From contig CATKHK010000017.1 in assembly GCA_949751835.1 (NCBI GenBank), positions 372,001-436,000 of the forward strand: a DNA stretch of 64,000 nt. Direction: 5' to 3'. Positions 12,801-24,369 of the stretch are shown piece after piece; position 1 is the first letter of the stretch; each line of letters begins with the position of its first letter. The position numbers and the translations under genes are program-made. A model generated the notes under the pieces. That model was not told the origin of the DNA and searched no databases. It saw nothing but the letters and a program-made list of their open reading frames with translations. This DNA is from Blepharisma japonicum (Eukaryota > Ciliophora > Heterotrichea > Heterotrichida > Blepharismidae).

Positions 12801-14931
12801 GCTAAGTGCAGGAAATGCTGTCAACACTGACATTCTTATAAAGCTTATAGAAGACAAAGATGCAGTAATCAACCAGCTCCAAAGCCAAATCAATCCTCTC
12901 GTCAAATACAGAAAAATGTATTCATTAATGATCAATGAAAAAGAACAAGACGAAAAAGAAAAAGAAAAATTAGACATCGATTTCAGCGAACTTCTAAGGA
13001 GAATTAGAATGCTTACCCATGAAAATGAGCAACTTAAATATAAGACCAGGATGATTGAAAAATACCAAAGAGACTTTTTGAGCATTGGCCAAGAAAATGC
13101 AAGAATTGCGAAGAAATTGGAATATTATAATGAATTTTTAGAAAAAGAAGGAAATGCGAATTTCAAAGAAATGAGCGAAAAATTGACTAATGAGCTGTCT
13201 CAGAAGATGGGGATGATTAATGAGCTGAAAGAAAAGCTTGATGAGCTTACAAAAGAAGTAAAAGCAACTAAAGAGTCTAGAGAAATCACTCTAAAAAGAC
13301 AAATTATGCTGAGACTTTTGCAGTTGGGAAGAATGGGAACTAGTTTAAGATTTTCTCAGTGGAAAGCTGTAACTGAAGAGCCTACTCAAGACCAAAAAGA
13401 AAACCCTGATTTGGTATCTCAAGTTGTCCAAATTCCTGTGCCTAAGTTTGAAAGAAACTTAGCCGATCTATCAGCCTCTCCAATCAGTGCCGAGCTACTT
13501 CCTTCTATTGAAAAAATTGTTATAGACGACCGCAAAAAAGAGCTTGAAAAAAATGAGCTGCTTAACTTCTACAGGCATAATGCAGTAAAAATCGATAAAC
13601 TTATGACAGACAGCAATTTGTTTGGCATCTTTGAAGATATGGTAGATAATAAATACGAATCAGATACCAAAGATCTCAGCAATGATAGACTACCTAAAGC
13701 CATCCCTGAATACTTTATAGAATATTTAATTAGGTGCTACGGGAATAAAAAGAAAACACTGCCTTATTTAAGTCAATTTGTACAATCTTTGAAAAAGAAA
13801 TATGATGATGGCGAATTATATGGAAAATTAGCCTCTAAAATGCTTCAAATATTTGACCCAACTCCTGTATTAGGTGATGATTCTTATATAATCATAAAAG
13901 CATTTAAAGAAACTAAAAGCTTAATTGAAAAAGTAAAAAATCATATACCATCAAGAAATACAGCAGGAGGAGATATATACTTTGTTGATGCAATTGATTA
14001 TGTACATGATCTATTTAAAGATGACCAAGAAACTGGAAAACTTGTAATTTCTTTATTAAATCCAAATAGTATGACATCAGCAGATTCTACTGCATTCAAA
14101 ATTATGCATTATTTGTATAGAGCAAGCAAAACACCTGAGCAACTCTTCGATGAAATCAAAAGTGGCTCAGAATTAACTGAAGCAGACTTTCTCAAGCTTG
14201 AAAGCTCTGAATTTTCATGTATCCCTGCCAAAGAATTATTAAACTTATTTAACTCCCTCCAGCCTATAACCCAAGAGAAATTTTCACAGGTTTTCAGCTC
14301 TCAAAAATATGATAATTTATCAGAGCTAGAAAACGAGGCAACATTAATAACAAGGCCTCAATTATTACTTGCAATTCTTGAAGCTCTAACAGAAACCCGC
14401 ATAAATGATATCGCGTGGTGTCTTTCTTTGACTAAAAACCAAAATGCTATTAAATTACCAGAATTTAAAGAGCTTATAAATGGATTTTCCCCAGATCTAA
14501 CTGAAGGGCAGATTGCTGGGATGTATGATATTGCTGTAATGTGGAGCAGTGACCCAGAAAATGGTGTTACACCAGATTCAATATATAAAATACTGAAAAA
14601 ATATCAATTGGGAAGGCTAAGCAAGCGCATAATTGGAATCCGAATTATTATCAAAGAAAAAGTGATAAGGAAGGTAGAATATGAAGAAATTAAAGAATCA
14701 AGATCAGTTGAAATAGAAGAGACTAAAGACATATCAGAAGGTGATCTTAGCCCTTCAAAATCTTCAGAAAATGCATCTCCTCAATCAAGAAGGATTAAAA
14801 CTGAACTAAAGAAAACAGTAAGAGAAAATGTTATAGAAAAAACTATTGAATCAAGCACTGTTGAGCATGAAGAAGAAGAGGTAAAGAAAACGGTGAAAAG
14901 AAGAATTATCAAAAAGAAATCAGCCAAATAA
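9832..14931 (+). CDS. giant coiled-coil protein, 1699 aa
   Basis: Starts ATG 9832 and reads through two TGA codons close together (10159 and 10168, Trp in PDEWEEWSHE), joining a 109-residue head to a very long body; ends TAA. The head has a short globular stretch (LDWFTWEALIRQNIPHHMIG). Coiled coil occupies roughly residues 130-270 and 760-1180. Between and after are helical regions rich in short Glu/Asp/Lys helices, including an acidic helical zone around residues 1250-1570 with no clear EF-hand loop. The tail is strongly basic (VKKTVKRRIIKKKSAK). The length and heptads resemble cytoskeletal scaffold or basal-body proteins, but I recognise no named family. No introns visible. Confidence 0.85.
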
Positions 14932-15385
14932 AGCTTAATTAAAACTTTAGCAAAAATAAGTTTATTTTAAATTTTAGTTTTGAAAAGTGATAATTTACTG
15001 CTTAGGATAAGATTTTTTTTATGACAGTCGAACGCATAAAAATTTTCATACTTTGTAATCATGGAAAATTTGGCAGTGGAATACCAAAATATGCGTTTTT
15101 TAATTATCATTGATAGTTAATTAACTATATAAAAATATTCTCCAAGGCTAATTTTGCTATCAAATGAAAATTCTTATATCCTATCATCAATGTAGCTATT
15201 AGAAGCTGCTGTATGCTCCCAATGAAAATTTAAGGCAGTATTTAATTATTAATTTATTGAGCTTGCTTTAATGCGCTAATTCATATCTTTTTCGGTCAAA
15301 AAGAATTTTCGTCTAAACGGCACCACAAAGCCATTTTGATTCCAAGCCTCGACAAGTTATCCGTTTATAACTATATTTTAGGAAG
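14932..15385. other. AT-rich intergenic spacer
   Basis: 454 bp; nothing supported beyond the flanking gene ends. Confidence 0.5.
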
Positions 15386-15913
15386 ATGCAGGATATATAC
15401 AGGTGGACTATTTTTGCCCAAAGTTTAGGAGACAATTCACATATTCTTGAATCAGAGCTTCAAACCGTTGGAGAAACCATACAAGTATCCTTTATTCAGT
15501 CCTTAGAACACGAAGTTGAGCTTTTGAAAAACAAGGTTTCTGGATTGGAGAATAATAACCTTATTACTGATTTAGACATAGAAGCTCAAAATTGTCATCT
15601 CCACCTTCTTGCGCAAATCCTTTATCGAAAACGAAAGGCAATCGTGCTTCATGCGGTTTGCCTGTGTATAAAACAGATAAAAAGATTACGATATGAAGTG
15701 GACTCAATTAAGATTAAAAACTCAAAAAGACTATGTAAACAGATTTTGGAGCAAATTTTGATAGAATATGATCTCCCGAAAAGTTTCCAACTAGGGGCCA
15801 GTTTTTCGAAATTAAAAAGAACAATAATTAAAACGCTAGGCTTCTTTAATAAAAGAAGCCCTGCCCATTTAAGAAGTAAAGTACTAGGAGAAGAGATTGT
15901 TACACATGCTTAG
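15386..15913 (+). CDS. hypothetical protein, 175 aa
   Basis: ATG-to-TAG frame. Residues ~30-60 form a short coiled coil (LEHEVELLKNKVSGLENNN); the rest is helical and basic, with a Cys-rich patch (VLHAVCLCIKQIKRLR). No domain recognised. Composition is coding-like. Confidence 0.6.
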   Translation: MQDIYRWTIFAQSLGDNSHILESELQTVGETIQVSFIQSLEHEVELLKNKVSGLENNNLITDLDIEAQNCHLHLLAQILYRKRKAIVLHAVCLCIKQIKRLRYEVDSIKIKNSKRLCKQILEQILIEYDLPKSFQLGASFSKLKRTIIKTLGFFNKRSPAHLRSKVLGEEIVTHA

Positions 15914-16217
15914 TGACTGTAAAATGTTTCGTTAATAATATTTCAAAAATAAATTTGTCAATTAACCTTTGTTGCTTATTCAAAACTGATCATCCGGGTA
16001 ACTATTTTGTTTATGTTAAAAAATCTCAATGTATAAGATATCTTTAATTTAAAACGTCTGACAAAATTCTTGTGGATGCCGAGCAAATCGGAATATTTGG
16101 TTAAAAAATGAAATTTATTAACTCTTATGCTGAGTTTGATATAAAATTTTTTCTAAAAATTCCGTTAAAATGTAAATTTTTAATGATTTTATGCTGAAGT
16201 TAAATGATAGTTATTAA
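15914..16217. other. intergenic spacer
   Basis: 304 bp between convergent gene ends; nothing supported. Confidence 0.5.
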
Positions 16218-16866
16218 TTAGCAGCATCCTTGTTTCTGCTGTGCAATAGATCTTCCAGCGGTAAGCTTTGACCCTCTTCCAGACCCTGGCGGACTAGATG
16301 TGGCAGTCGGCGCAATTCTTCCTTTGATTTCACTTGCCATTCTTAAAAACGACTGTTCCACATTTTGAGAAGTCTTTGCTGAAGTTTCTATAAAAGGAAT
16401 TCCAAGACTGTCAGCGAACTGTTTTCCTTCTTCATAGGTAACAGCTCTTTTTTCTTCAAGGTCACATTTATTCCCTACAAGTAATCTATTGACGCTGTCA
16501 CTTGCATAGCGTTGTATCTCTCCCAGCCAGTTATTGACATTCGCGAATGATTCCCGGTCAGTGATATCATAAACAATGATAATCCCATGAGCGCCTCTAT
16601 AATAAGAAGATGTGATAGTTCGGAATTTTTCTTGTCCAGCTGTGTCCCAAATCTGCATTTTTATTATTTTCCCTTCATGTTCTACTGTTTTTATTTTCTG
16701 AAATAAAACTTACAAAATCAACTCCGATTGTGGAGACAAAAGACTCAGTGTAGCTGTTTTCAGAAAACCTTAAAAGGATAGAAGATTTCCCGACTGAAGA
16801 GTCGCCTATAAGCAGAAGCTTGAAAAGGTAGTCGCTGATTAGGAATTACTATTCTGGGTTAGCCAT
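16218..16866 (-). CDS. RAB1: Rab1/Ypt1-type small GTPase (3 exons)
   Basis: Controls ER-to-Golgi vesicle tethering. ATG is at 16866. Two tiny introns are removed: 16835-16849 (15 nt) and 16698-16713 (16 nt). The spliced product reads [20 protein letters not shown] and continues with GKSS (P-loop), then [15 protein letters not shown] (Rab effector switch I), [20 protein letters not shown] (switch II, Rab1-like), NKCD and ETSAK, and ends in GCC for double geranylgeranylation. Length is ~205 residues, normal for Rab1. Without intron removal the N-terminal GTP-binding half is lost. Splicing restores the family consensus exactly, so both introns are well supported. Ends TAA. Confidence 0.95.
16698..16713 (-). 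other. 16-nt intron 2 of Rab1
   Basis: GTAAGTTTTATTTCAG on the minus strand, between GVDF and KIKTVE; removal restores the frame and the Rab consensus. Confidence 0.93.
16835..16849 (-). other. 15-nt intron 1 of Rab1
   Basis: GTAATTCCTAATCAG on the minus strand; interrupts a Tyr codon (TA|C) in MANPEYDYLF. Confidence 0.93.
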
Positions 16867-16987
16867 AATTATAATGAATCCAAACTTTTGATTATTTTTA
16901 GGATTTTTTTATGAGAAAATCCGGAAAAAAATAATTTTCTTTAGGAAGCTATGAGCTTCTTATAAAAGAATACGATTATTAACATAA

Positions 16988-19507
16988 ATGGAGCCTCAGC
17001 TTTCTCGAAGATCTTCTGCGTCAATTTCTGGATCTTCATGCAATACTTCGTTTGAGCATATCCTTATGCATCCTTCTGAATTTAGAAACTCTTATCAGAT
17101 CCGTACAAGCCAAAGTCTGTCATCAATTAATAACGATCCTGAATCATCATTTATAGGAAGTGTATATAACTTGGTATCAAAAACATTGACAATTAGTCCT
17201 GATCCTAGTCCTTTTTTAGAAGAAGTTAGTGAAGAAGAGTTTCAACCTTATCTAAATAAAGTTATGCCACTTTTACATGAGAAGATGGAGCAGGATAGCT
17301 TGGGAATAACAAGCAGGTTGGAAGAATATACGCCTGAAAAATGCTATGAACTTGTTCCTGAAGAATTTTTTGACCCAAAATTTCGAGCTGAAAGGAATTT
17401 AGAGGAAAGATCAGCCGACTACCAAGAAACTTTAATATCCCTTTTAGATATGGCCGATGTCTCGATTTTCCACAAAATATCAGACAGATGAGAAGAGTTC
17501 ATGAACGCTGCTGACAACCTCCAAGGCCTAAACTCGCAGGTCACCGATATGATACAAAGTTTAGAATTAATCTCCCAAGCCAACGACCAATTACTGAAAA
17601 CCCTTCTTATTAAGTCAATAAAAGCATATAGACTCCAACGAAGACTTGAAAACATAAAAAAAGTTGAAGAAAGAATCGGCCTAATTGCAGCTGTAAAAGA
17701 AACCCAGCCAACTGTCCAACAATTATTAAGTATTGCACAGTATTCATCAGCTACACAATTAATTAATAAAACACAGCAGACTTTAAATAGCAAGCTCAAA
17801 GGAGTTAAAGCAGTAAGGCATCAAGAGCAGACACTTAATGAAATAAAACAGCTGGTAGATAAACTTTTAGATGACGAGTTCCAACATGTAATTATTGAAG
17901 ATATCCTAAATAAAGTGTTTGAACAGGCTGATAAACTTGTGAAAATATTGAAAAGCTCTCAGGGGGAAGATAATTTGCTGAAAATTATTCCGAAGGATTT
18001 AGATAAGCAGAGACTGGAAAGTTTAGTTGACAATAAAATCCATTCTGGGACTTTGCAGCAGAGCTTAGAAACGTTGACTGATTTGCTAGTTAAAGATATG
18101 AAAATTAATTTAGTCAAACTGATAGGACAGCTTGGAGTAATAAAAACTGACGAATCCTCAAAATGGCTGAATATCAGCCACCCTCATCTTTTAATTGTTT
18201 TTAAAGCTTTTTATTACGTTTTTCAAGCAACTCTTCAACGTTTAAGCATTTTTGGAACAATTGTTCTGAACAAATTAGGAGCAAATGGTGATATGAGCTA
18301 TTATGATTTAAAACAAGTTTTATACAGCCAAACTAACTCTAGGCAGATAATTTCTGATTTAAACCAATTTGAAACTACATTAGCAGGTTTATTTTTTTCA
18401 AAATATACAAAAATTTTAAGAATCCGTTCAGAATCAATCAAATCTTTAAATCTTTCAGAGCTGTGCCAGCTTTATGAACAAATAGAAAAACTGTCTTCTG
18501 CCTGAAAAAATTTCTCAAACCAGCAGTCAAATTCTGCTTTAGCTAGTTTTTTACAACATGAAAAAGATTATATTTCTGCATTCCATGAGAAAAAAATAGG
18601 TGAACTTTCAGCTTTATTAGAAGGCGAAACCTGGGCCAAAGTCGACGTCCCTGAAGACATGCTACAAATTATTATGTCTCACAGGTCAGAATCAGCAAGA
18701 ATTGGAGGTATCAGACTAGAAACCCCAGACTTCTCAGCTACAGCCTGCTTACTGATGTTTTATAAAATCATTTATGAGTACGTCAAAATGTGTGAAGAGC
18801 TTCAAATCCCTAACGAAATCGGAAGCAGAATGGTAGAAATGCTTAAGTTTTATAACTCAAAAACCTTCCACCTCATCGCTTCTGCAGGAGCTACCCAATT
18901 TCGGCTTAAAAAAATCACTTCCAAGCATCTTGGTCTATCTGTACAAGGAATTACTTTTATTTTAGAAGAACTTCCTTATATCGAAATGAGGCTTTCCAGC
19001 AAAATTAAAGACTATTCCACTTTATTATCACCTGAAATCCAGTCAGCCAAAGATGACTATAACGCCCATCTCCAAGAAGTCTACAATAAAATCACTCGAA
19101 TTATTACAGAAAGGGTCACTAAAAAGTGCCAAGATGCCACAAAGGATGCCAAATGGGAAATGATGATATCCCCTAACCAAACAGACAAAGATTACTATAT
19201 AAACCAAATAATATCTGACGTGTCTTCTATGAACAGCATTTTATGCACTGTTTTGAACTCTTCACAAATGCAGATAGTTTTTGGGCAGATTTTTAGCTCA
19301 ATTCAGGAATCATTAATAAATTTGTATGGTTCGATTGTGATTGATTCGTATACGCCCGCACAAAGGGTGAAAAATGATATGCAGAAACTTGTAATGAGTT
19401 TGAGAGAAAAGTTGGGGTCGAGTAGCATACAGGAATTTATTGAAGATTTGGAAGAAAGAATGCAGAAGTTTGTGGCGGAGAAGTGCCAGTCTTATTTGAA
19501 TGTATAG
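16988..19507 (+). CDS. VPS54: VPS54, GARP tethering complex subunit
   Basis: GARP tethers endosome-derived vesicles at the trans-Golgi. The 839-residue product is assembled across two TGA codons (Trp168 at 17489 and Trp506 at 18503). The first ~160 residues are Ser-rich and divergent. Residues ~170-310 are helical, matching the N-terminal coiled region shared by COG/GARP subunits. The C-terminal part carries the diagnostic Vps54 block: LEGETWAKVDVP, then an FYNSKTFHLIASAGATQ segment and KKITSKHLGLSVQ, corresponding to NSKTxxLVLGAGA...LKxITxKxLAL in animal Vps54. Ends TAG. Confidence 0.85.
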
Positions 19508-20069
19508 ATATAGAAGGAAAAAAGCAATAAAAGAATTTAATATTAAGTTAAGATAATATGAAAATGCAGAGAAGTTAAAATTATGGCAAAATGGAAAATT
19601 CTTATTGAAATTAGGCTTTTAAAATCATTAAGTATTGATAAATTGATTATTAGCTATAAGTTTTTGAGAATTATAATAAAACGATAACATCAGAAAAAAT
19701 TGTATTAATATAGAATATCATTTTATTTATTTATATTTAGCAGCTTATGTGTATATATGGAAAAATTACTACTGAACATTAAACAATAATAAATGCTATA
19801 TCATAAAGCTATCAATTAAAATATGAAATTTTCCCATAATTCGGCTTATAAGAGTTTCAAATTTTAAAGTTTAAACCCAATAGAAAATTATTATAAATTC
19901 CAAAGTTCTAATAAATCTAGATTCTCATAATATTTTTTTCTTTACTTTTTAAATCAACTATCTTAAATTCCCAAATTCGATCAAATTTCTTTCCATTTGA
20001 GTATTTTTGAAAATTTTGTCACCTTTTCTTTGTGAGTTCCATTTTTACTGGATAATTTACTTTAAAATC
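19508..20069. other. AT-rich upstream region of the H+-ATPase gene
   Basis: 562 bp, very AT-rich, likely holding the ATPase promoter. No specific motif can be supported. Confidence 0.45.
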
Positions 20070-22958
20070 ATGAGTGATGAAGACTCTCCAATAGATGAAT
20101 ACGAAGTCATCATAAAAAAGCAAACGAGCCGCACTTCAGAAGATAATGAAGGATCTGATGAAGATGAAAGTGACGTTAAAAAAGAAAAATTGAGACTTAC
20201 TTCACAACAGCTGGAAGAAATTAAAACAGGTCCGAATGGGCTTAGTAGTGATGAAGTGAGAGAAAGACTGGCAAGGGATGGACCGAATGAACTTCCTGAA
20301 AAGAGGGTCAACCCTTGCTTAAAGTTCTTGTCTTATTATTGGGGCCCGATGCCGATTATGATTTGGATAGCGTTTATCCTTGAAGTAATCAGGCTATCGT
20401 ATATAGATTTCTGTGTCCTTTTCATTCTACAATTTTTTAATGGATTCGTAGGCTGGTATGAAGAAAAAAACGCAGGCAATGCCATCGATGCGCTAAAGAA
20501 AAATTTAGCTCCGAAGGCAAAAGTCAAAAGAAATGGGGAATGGGAAGTAATCTTATCAAGAGAACTAGTTCAAGGAGACAGAATTAACATTAAGCTTGGA
20601 GATATCATTCCTGCAGATAGTGTCTTAGGCCCTGGATATGCAGAAATCGATCAGTCTGCGTTGACGGGTGAATCATTAGCCGTTACAAAATTTGAAGGCG
20701 AAATGGTATATCAAGGCTCAGTTTGTAAAAAGGGAGACTTAGAAGCAATTGTAGCGGCAACTGGCGCAAATACATTTTTTGGAAAAACTTCTACTTTAGT
20801 AGGCCAAGCTCAAAGTAAAGGAAACTTCCAAAGAGTCATCTTAAAAGTTACAGGAGTCCTTATGGTCGTTTCATTAATCCTAGTGACCATAATCCTAATT
20901 GTAGTCCTCACCAAAGGAAACAATTTTCTCGAGACTCTCTCCCTTTGTGTAGTTATCCTCGTTGCTTCCATTCCTATAGCCACACAAGTGGTATGCACAG
21001 CCACAATGGCAGTAGGAGCCCATGCACTAGCTAAACGGCAAGCTATTGTAAGTAAATTAAGTTCTATAGAAGAGCTTGCAGGTATGCAAATCTTATGTAG
21101 TGATAAAACAGGCACTTTAACGAAAAATGAGCTAACAGTAAAGCACCCTATTGCACTAAAACATGTAAAACAGCAAGAAATATTTGTTGTTGCAGGACTT
21201 GCGGCTAAAAGAGACCCTACATCTCAAGATGCTATTGATAAATGTATCACTGAATATGCGGTGAAGTCTATGAAATTGACATTTGAGAATTATGAAGAAT
21301 TAGAATTTATTCCTTTTGATCCAAGTAATAGGAGGACTGAAGCAACAATTAAGGATAAAACGACAGGGGATGTATTTAAATGCACCAAAGGAGCTCCACA
21401 AGTCATACTGAAAATGTCAAATGACCAAAGCATAGCTGACGAAGTCGCCAAAAACATCGAACAAATCGCTTCAAGAGGCTACCGAACCCTAGGTGTCGCT
21501 AAATCTACAGAAGAAGGAGTATGGGAAATGCTTGGGCTAATTCCACTATACGACCCTCCTCGAGACGACACCAAAGAAACCATCCAAAAAGCCAAACAAA
21601 TGGAAGTTGGCGTCAAAATGATAACAGGTGACCAATTAGCAATCGCAAAAGAAACAGCCCGTCTCTTAGACCTCGGTGACAAAGTTTATAACTCAGAATT
21701 CCTAACCGGCAATGAAAATATCATAGAAAAAGAAGTCGTGAAATCTTTAATCCAAGATGCTAATGGCTTTGCCGAGGTTTTCCCTGAACATAAATTTGGG
21801 ATCGTCAAAATTCTTCAAGAAATGGGAAAACGTGTAGGCATGACTGGAGATGGCGTTAATGATGCCCCTGCCTTAAAACAAGCTGACGTCGGAATTGCAG
21901 TAGATGGCGCAACGGACGCTGCCAGAGCTGCTGCAGATATCGTTTTAACAAGCCCAGGTCTTTCAGTCATTATTGAAGCTATATATAGAGCTCGAAAAAT
22001 ATTCCAAAGGATGAATAATTATTGTATTTACCGTGTAGCCTGCACAGTACAGCTGCTTGTATTTTTCTTTATTACAATGTGTGCTATAAACCCTCAGAAC
22101 TTTGACTGTGGCGTAAAATCTCCAACTGATGATTATTGTGATAAAGTCCCTAATACATTTTCCCTTCCTGTTATTGCAATTGTATTAATTACTGTACTTA
22201 ATGATGGGACAATAGTGTCTATTGCTTATGATAAAGTAACTGTGTCGAAAAAACCTGAAAAATGAAACTTGACGTTGATGTTTTTTAACTCCTGTACGCT
22301 AGGGGCAATAGCTTTGGTTTCTTCAGTTACACTGGTGCTGTTGATGCTGTCTAATATGGATTATTATGACTCTTTTGCATTTTTCAAAGCTTTTGATATT
22401 GATGCATTTAAGTATGGAGAAATTTTGACTGCATTGTATCTAAAAGTGTCAATATCTGATTTTTTGACACTGTTTTCAGCTAGGACTAGCGGCTGGTTTT
22501 GGACGAGGATGCCGAGCAGAATATTGATATTTGCATTTATTTTTGCATGTATGACTGCAACATTGTTTTCTTGCTATTGGTGGCTGGATTTTACAGATAC
22601 AAGTGGAAACATCCCTAATATGAAATCAATATCATGAAGATTAGCTGGATGGATCTGGGGCTATGATATAATATTTTTTATTATACAAGATGTAGTCAAA
22701 GTTTTTGAGCTGAAAATGGTTGAAAAGTATTACAAAATGCAAGGAAAAGAAGTTGGATATTCTGGATCTTTATTGTCTGACAGTTTTCTTACTTTTAAAA
22801 CTGGCACAGTTCAAAATATTGTTAAAAGAGCTACTTCTTCTATTATGAGCCAGAATTCTTTAGTAGATAATCATGCTAGCAAAGCAGTTTCTTCAGTCAT
22901 GAGCAAGCAATCCTCAATGGCACACAATGGAAAAGCAAGTAAAAAGACAGCCCATTAG
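20070..22958 (+). CDS. plasma-membrane-type H+-ATPase (P3A P-type ATPase)
   Basis: Pumps protons out of the cell using ATP. 962 residues with family landmarks in order: an acidic cytosolic N-terminus, GLSSDEVRERLARDGPNELPE, two N-terminal spans, the TGES actuator motif, spans 3-4 with VASIPIATQVVCTATMAVGA, the phosphorylation site CSDKTGTLTKNEL (Asp345), KGAPQ, MITGDQLAIAKETARLL, and MTGDGVNDAPALKQADVGIA. Two TGA codons (Trp732 in PEKWNL, Trp856 in SISWRLAGWIWGYD) lie in the C-terminal membrane region and join three pieces. The C-terminal tail (~100 residues) is Ser/Lys-rich and could be regulatory. Start ATG 20070 (MSDEDSP) is preferred to an upstream non-ATG extension. Ends TAG. Confidence 0.95.
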
Positions 22959-23183
22959 TATAACAAATAAAATATTATAAAATTTACCATTTTTATGACT
23001 TTTTATTTTGCATTTCACAATTATTTATTTCTCTAATAAAAATAGGCTAATTCCTTTTACCGAATATTACCCCTTATAAAATTTAATATCAAATTATTTG
23101 AAGTTTTTTTTAACTGTTTAAATTTAATCTGCTAGAGAAACCGTCAGAATCTATTACAAAAGCAGTCTGTTGAGGCAATAAAA

Positions 23184-23846
23184 ATGTCAAAATCATTCCA
23201 AGAACGCTTCAAAACAAAATCAAGCATAATGAGTAAATCAGGCGACATTGATATTGACACTCTTCACGCAATCAACAAAAGTGAGCTGAGATCCTCTATA
23301 GATTCCGCTCGCCTACCTTCAAATTCGTTACTATTTCCTCCGATCCAAAAACCATCATCAATTTCTTCTTCTGAAGAAGTTGTCAAATTGAAAAATTTTA
23401 ACTCTTCTATTACAAATAACGGTAATAGACTCAATCCTATGTATAGGTAATTTAGAACGTCCCCAAGAAATCAAGAAAACTCAATTAAACGATACTCAAA
23501 ACTCAGTGTGAGCCCGAATAAGTTATACAAAAATTTGTCACAGCATGCCATTGAAGAAAGAAAAGGAAATTTGCCTAGCAATGTTGATATTTCTATGGAT
23601 AGTAGCTTATACATAGCAAGCCATAAGGATTCTTATGTAAATAACTATTATTGGCAGGCAAATCATAAGCCTTCATATATGGGAGGAGAAAAGTGGCTTA
23701 TTGAAAAAAGCAAAAGAAGACAAAACAGCTACGCAGAAAGGATACAAAATGTGGTGGTAGGAGCTAAAATTAATGCATTTAGCTTCCCTCCACACATTTA
23801 TCACGGTAAAAACAATGTGGAGCAGAAACCGAGAGTTTATTTTTAA
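23184..23846 (+). CDS. hypothetical protein, 215 aa, one intron
   Basis: Two same-frame pieces are separated only by a TAA that lies inside a 15-nt GT-AG intron (23441-23455). Splicing gives NRLNPITSPRNQENS and a continuous 215-residue product. The N-terminal half is Ser-rich. The C-terminal half contains HKPSYMGGEKWLIEKSKRRQ and ends EQKPRVYF. Basic, probably soluble. The gene is firm because the intron explains the only stop; function unknown. Confidence 0.72.
23441..23455 (+). other. 15-nt intron with in-frame stop
   Basis: GTATAGGTAATTTAG. It carries an in-frame TAA, and removal leaves the same frame open on both sides. Confidence 0.85.
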
Positions 23847-23923
23847 CTGTATTAATTAATTTATGCTAAAATCGCTTTTTTGATAAAATTCATTTAAAAT
23901 TTATTGAAAATATATTTTAAATT

Positions 23924-24262
23924 ATGAAAAGAAGAGAAGAGAAAAAAGAAGAAAGAAAAGAAGAAAGAAAAGACAAAGCAGGAGCATCTTTAAGAGCTGA
24001 TAACCCTTTTTTCGGTAAACAGCTAGCTGATATCCTTGATGAGCTAGAAGGCCCATCTCCGAATATGAGAAGCCTTGAAAACTTAAGAGAAACTTATTTA
24101 AAAGACCCTGAATGAACTGTATACAACCCCCAATCTTCCGCAAGCTTAAAAAGAAAAACTAATAATGTCATGACAGATCTTATTGAAGTCCAGCACAAAC
24201 TTGGAGCCGCCATGGCCGCTATTCATGAGCTTAACGAAAGATTAGGAAGATTTAGCTCTTAA
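23924..24262 (+). CDS. hypothetical protein, 112 aa
   Basis: Starts ATG 23924 with a highly charged Lys/Glu/Arg helix, reads through TGA (Trp in KDPEWTVYNP) and ends TAA. The C-terminal half has a small helical region (MTDLIEVQHKLGAAMAAIHELNERLGRF). No family recognised. Confidence 0.68.
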
Positions 24263-24369
24263 TTGCCTTTTTGCATATAAATCTAAACTAAAAATCCCTA
24301 AAAATTAACAAAAAATACAAAATTCTGAACGGTCTCATAATCATAGTTAAATATAACCTTTAAATCTAT

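Noticed and set aside
12492-13085. Long minus-strand Ser/Phe/Leu frame
   Set aside because: Antisense shadow of coiled-coil codons in the 1699-residue gene; no start context and biased composition.
20007-20069. Upstream non-ATG extension of the H+-ATPase
   Set aside because: No ATG; AT-rich leader; ATG at 20070 gives a typical acidic N-terminus.
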